Of a DNA stretch of 5,695 bases, positions 1-4,100 are shown one piece after another. The stretch lies in NCBI GenBank assembly GCA_903858075.1, contig CAIOHI010000308.1:1-5695 (forward strand), given 5' to 3'. A model generated the notes under the pieces. That model made no database searches. It was not told where the DNA came from and saw only the letters and a program-made list of their open reading frames with translations. The stretch comes from an uncultured Actinomycetes bacterium. Its GTDB lineage: Bacteria > Actinomycetota > Acidimicrobiia > Acidimicrobiales > Ilumatobacteraceae. Each line of letters opens with the position of its first letter. Position 1 is the first letter of the stretch. The position numbers and the translations under genes are program-made.

Positions 1-912
1 CCATAACCCACCAAGCACAAGAGGCCATACGAGCCATACGGCCATGCCGATCATGGAAACAGAGACGTTGGCAATATTGGCAATGCGAAAGGTGGGTACG
101 CGAAAGAGTTTGACGGGGAGAAATGGCCGTTTGTGCTTGCCTGAACGGCTAATTAAGAGCGGTATCAACAAGGCTGCAATGGCAAAAGCAATGAGTGTTT
201 TTACGTTGGTCCAACCCCAGGTATTACCTTCAACAAGCCCGAGCGCAAGAAGCCCAGTCGACACTGTTCCCATAAGCATTCCTGCAAAGTCGGGGAGGCC
301 ATCTGTGGCGTCATTGCTTGCTGCGAACTGTGCCTGTCCTCGAATGAGTACAGAGAGCCCGAGAGTGATGACACCAAGCGCAAGTGGAACAGCAAATACG
401 AAACGCCACTGACCACCAGTAATAAGTGCACTAGAAACAATGGGTGCGGCAGATGACCCGATTGGGAATGCGCCCGTCCACACACCTATAGCAAATGCGC
501 GTCGCTCTTCTGGCCAACCAACAAGTGCAACTGAAATGGATGCAGGTACAACTAGTGCGCCACCCATTCCTTGAAATATTCGTCCGGCAATGAGCACTGC
601 AATGTTCGGTGCAAATGCACACACGGCAGATGCTGCAACAAAAATGCCAATGCCAATTTGAAACGCGCGCAACGTGCCGATGCGTACCGAAATGACTCCA
701 CCCAACATGGTGAGTGCAGCGATGATGATGGAGTACCCCGACAAGGTCCACGACAACGCAGCAAGGCTGGAACCAAAGTCTTCTTTGATGAGCGGAATGG
801 CCAAGTTGGTGCCGGTCACGGCAAAAGGTAGGGCGGCCATGCCGAGCATGGAAGTGGCGAGGCCAATAACGGCTAATCGTGGCACAGCTGTTTTTGTTGC
901 GCCCCCCGACAT
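1..912 (-). CDS. MFS transporter, DHA2 (EmrB/QacA-like) family, N-terminal part
   Basis: The frame read leftward from the ATG at 912-910 stays open to the window edge, giving 304 residues; family members are usually about 450-500, so the C-terminal third is missing. The protein is very hydrophobic, with helices near residues 12-34, 54-74, 83-102, 104-124, 140-163 and 170-190, and more after 215. Family marks are the GRIFQGMGGALVVPAS segment (110-125), PEERRAFAIGVW (134-145), the WRFVF segment (169-173) and PVKLFRVPTF near 275, typical of 14-helix proton-driven multidrug exporters. It acts in the cytoplasmic membrane; the substrate cannot be inferred. Two signature motifs are degenerate: the motif A loop (71-82) lacks its usual Asp, and motif C lacks the GP and GG pairs (APIVSS at 156-161). 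The start is uncertain: GTG at 945 and TTG at 978 are in frame with no stop between, and none of the three has a convincing ribosome binding site. ATG 912 is preferred because the short polar leader leads straight into helix 1. The family call is firm; drug export is inferred. Confidence 0.9.
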   Translation of the reverse strand, partial: MSGGATKTAVPRLAVIGLATSMLGMAALPFAVTGTNLAIPLIKEDFGSSLAALSWTLSGYSIIIAALTMLGGVISVRIGTLRAFQIGIGIFVAASAVCAFAPNIAVLIAGRIFQGMGGALVVPASISVALVGWPEERRAFAIGVWTGAFPIGSSAAPIVSSALITGGQWRFVFAVPLALGVITLGLSVLIRGQAQFAASNDATDGLPDFAGMLMGTVSTGLLALGLVEGNTWGWTNVKTLIAFAIAALLIPLLISRSGKHKRPFLPVKLFRVPTFRIANIANVSVSMIGMAVWLVWPLVLGGLW

Positions 913-1031
913 GGGGTCAGTTTGGCAGGTATCTCTGTCATTCACGGTGGCAGAGAGTGCGGGAAGCTCAATAAACAATGTGTTGTAGTCAGAACCTCAA
1001 GGTCTAGTTGAGACTTAGTTTCGTCGCTAAT

Positions 1032-1060
1032 TTATTGAAAAAATCTGTTACCTATAGAAT
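1032..1060 (+). promoter_or_regulatory. Candidate promoter for the protease gene
   Basis: TAGAAT at 1055-1060 fits the TANNNT form of a -10 element and sits in the overlapping string TATAGAAT (1053-1060). TTGAAA at 1035-1040 resembles a -35 box but is only 14 bases upstream, shorter than usual; TTATTG at 1032-1037 has a 17-base spacing but a poorer match. With this -10, transcription would begin at about 1067-1070, at or almost at the ATG at 1070. That would make the mRNA leaderless or nearly so, which is common in actinobacteria and agrees with the absence of a properly spaced ribosome binding site (the only purine run, AGG at 1065-1067, is two bases from the start). This is read by eye and not tested. 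Confidence 0.4.
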
Positions 1061-1068
1061 TCATAGGT
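1050..1068. repeat. Inverted repeat at the protease start
   Basis: ACCTAT (1050-1055) and ATAGGT (1063-1068) are perfect 6-base inverted arms around a 7-base centre, AGAATTC. The repeat covers the candidate -10 element and ends one base before the ATG at 1070. A transcription factor operator is one reading; a small hairpin at the transcript end is another, though the arms are too short and A+T-rich for a stable one. A palindrome this short in A+T-rich DNA can also be chance. Confidence 0.4.
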
Positions 1069-1069
1069 C

Positions 1070-1192
1070 ATGAGTAGCGGGTCATTTTCACATCGCAGAT
1101 GGCGAATTCCAACACACCTTCTGGCGGGCGTCTCGCTGCTTTTTGCTGCGCTCTTTTCCTTTATTCCCCTCGCCGCAACGTCGGCAAATGCG
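1070..1192 (+). other. Signal peptide of the protease
   Basis: Residues 1-12 are polar with basic residues (SHRRWR at 7-12). They are followed by a hydrophobic stretch at about 17-36 (LLAGVSLLFAALFSFIPLAA) and a small-residue cleavage region, TSANA-A, with cleavage most likely after Ala41 or Ala42. The Arg-Arg pair faintly recalls a Tat signal, but the residues after it do not fit the twin-arginine consensus well, so ordinary Sec export is favoured. Confidence 0.85.
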
Positions 1193-4100
1193 GCCGACAT
1201 TAGTTGTTCTGAAATGGTTGCTGCAGATGTTGCCACTATCGCTTCTGCGTGTCCGAGCGCTCCGACGAATGTGAGCGTTCGAGCATCAGATCATGGAATA
1301 GAAGTGGAGTGGGATGCATTAGCGACTGAAACAACACAAGACAACAATGCGTCAACTTCATTTGAAGTAACGGTGACTCCTGGTGATGTTGTTGTCAAAG
1401 TAACTGCACCTGCGCGTAGTGCGTCTGTATCGGGCCTCATTAACGGAAAAGAATATGAAGTCAGTGTTATTGCCCGTAATGATTTTGGTGCGAGCGTAGT
1501 GGTTGGTCCGTTGCTGGTAACGCCAACAAGTGGTGTTGACGGAGTTGTTGGTCAACTCATTGTGAAGTACAACGATGGCGTTGATGCAACTGAAGTGGAA
1601 GGTATTGCAACAGGTTCCGAAGCTGTTGAAGGCTTGGAGTTAACTCCGCTCACAGACCTCGGTAGTGGAGTACACACGGTTGAAATTAGTGAAGCGGTAA
1701 CCACTGAAGTAGCTGCCGAAATTATCAATACGTTGGAGGCCGACCCACGGGTGGCATGGGCTGAAGCTGACGACATCTTCACCACATCAGAAGTAGCACC
1801 CGACCCTGAGTACGCCCCGCGTCAGTGGAACTTGTGGAGCGACTTTGGTGTGGAGAAATTGCTTCCGGCTGGCACGGAGGGCGAAGGGGTTGTGGTCGCC
1901 GTCGTCGATTCGGGCAGCACTTCCCACGCCGACATGCCTCAACCCGTACTTGAGGGTTATGACTTCGTCAGTGATCGCTCTGAATTAGCGGCTCCTCGAG
2001 GGGTAGTTGGTGGCGTGGTCAGTTTTGACGGCGACTATGTCGACTCAGAGAATTTCGGCGTTCCAGGGTGGGATGCCAACCCTGCCGACCCAGGTGATTG
2101 GCGCGACGTGGCGCCTGTGCGCACAAGTAGCTGGCACGGAACGCACGTAGCAGGCATTATCGGTGCGCAATCAAATAACGGGCTCGGTATTGCAGGGGTT
2201 GCACCCGCAGCAAGCATTTTGCCCATTCGTGCGCTGAGTTGGAATGGCGGGCTTTCGTCAGACGTAGCAGCTGGAATTATTTGGGCATCGGGTGGTCACG
2301 TGTCGGGTGTTCCCGACAACACAAACGTTGCGCGAGTCATTAACTTGTCTATTTCTTCGCGCAGTCAGTGCAGTGAAACTCTGCAGTCGGCAATTGATAT
2401 GGCAACAGCAAATGGAAGTGTTGTTGTTGTCGCTGCAGGTAATGCCAACAGCGATGTGCGTGATTACTCGCCGGCCAATTGCAACAATGTCATTGCAGTA
2501 GGCGCGACTGATGCAACGGGCGAACGTGCCGTCTATTCAAACTTCGGTGAGGGTGTAGCTGTTTATGCTCCGGGCGGAGATCTCAATGCCAGTGGTGACC
2601 TTGGTATTTACTCTCTCTCCAACACTGGTGTGCGCGAACCAGTTGCTGAAAGTTACGCGTATCGGCAGGGAACCTCAATGGCTGCTGCCCATGTGTCAGG
2701 TGTTGTGGCTCGCATGCTTTCTGCAACTCCAACTTTGTCGGTCAATGAGTTGCGCAGTGCATTACGGGTGAATACTGCAGCAGGAACGACGCCTCAAGAC
2801 ACGTGTGTTCTCGATGCGGTGACTACGTGTATGGACCCAGTTGTTGGCGCAGCTGCTGCTCCGTCGAGCCCAACAGGCTTTGTGGTCAACGCGGGAGTGC
2901 GTTCTGTTTCGATGAAGTGGGCGCCCACAACTGACACCTCGGTTTTGCGTTCGGTTGTGAAATGGGGAACTTCACCCACTGCATTAACTAATCAATTCAT
3001 TGTGCCCGGACCATCTACACAAAGTTTTATTCATTCGGGGAATCCGGTTCGTGTGATGAACAAGGCACTGACCTCTAATGTCGCAACCCTCACAACAGAG
3101 GTTGCTCACGGTTTGGCTGTTGGTGATTCGGTATTTGTGAGCGGAATCGATGTCATTTTTGACGGCACGTACGTTGTGAAGAGCAAAACTCTGACAACGT
3201 TCACATACGACCGAGTGTCAGCGAATGTAACGGCAGCAGCATTAACTATTGCTGGGTCGGCACAAAAGTCACAATCTTTAGCAATTGGGCAAACGTATTA
3301 CTACCAAATTGCATATATGTATACAGACAATGCACAGTCGTGCGCCGACTATTGCGTCGGTGCATTTTCTAGTGTGGTTTCTGCGCAAACCCAATTCAGT
3401 TCAAGCACATCATTCGCATATACCGGTGGCGTGCAATCGTACGTAGTTCCTGCTGGTGTCGATTCATTGCGCGTAGAGGCAAATGGCAGTAGCGGCGGTG
3501 CCGCTGCTGGGTTTGCTGCGGGTAATGGTGGCCGTGTTGAAGCTGTTGTTCCTGTCACTGCGGGCGAAGTTCTCTTTATGTTTGTTGGTGCTGCAAACTC
3601 TGCTTCAACTGGTGGGTGGAATGGCGGTGCAAATGGAATAGCGCCTGGGTTAGGTGGTGGTGGAGCATCTGATATTCGTCGAGGAATACCGCTTGCCACA
3701 GCAGCTTTGGTATCGGGAACTGCAACAATCACAACGGCAAGTGCTCACGGGTTTGCAGTAGGAAACTCGGTCGTAGTTGCTGGCGTGGATGCAGCGTTCG
3801 ACGGAACCTACACAGTTGTTGCAGTGCCAACAACAACGCGCTTTACCTATGCGCGTGCGGGTATTGCCGATGCATCGGTTACTGCCGCTGGAAGTGTGAT
3901 TCAAGCGTTACCCGCTTCAAGCTGGGCGCGCAGAATTGTGGTTGCAGGCGGCGGCGGCGGAGCAACTTCCTGGGCAACTGGCGGCAATGGGGGCGGACTC
4001 GTTGCTTCTGCTGGCGGTGCGTATGGCGGTAATGCTGGTGGAGTTGCTGGTACACAATCGGCGGGCAGTGCGCTCGGTGTAGGTGCGGGAGGAACATCAA

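Larger units (their letters stand above)
913..1069. promoter_or_regulatory. Divergent intergenic control region
   Basis: This 157-base spacer separates the transporter start (minus strand) from the protease start (plus strand), so promoters for both genes should lie here or slightly inside the transporter 5' end. The half next to the protease is visibly richer in A+T, notably 1029-1068. No RNA gene, terminator hairpin or additional coding frame could be supported. If the transporter starts at GTG 945 or TTG 978, the spacer is correspondingly shorter. No convincing minus-strand -35/-10 pair was found. Confidence 0.6.

Noticed and set aside
44..412. Plus-strand frame of 122 codons opposite the transporter
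   Set aside because: The minus-strand frame gives a clear MFS protein with family motifs; the plus frame has no recognisable features and is a shadow.
1064..1069. AGG at 1065-1067 as a ribosome binding site for the protease
   Set aside because: Only two bases separate it from the ATG, too close for normal Shine-Dalgarno pairing.
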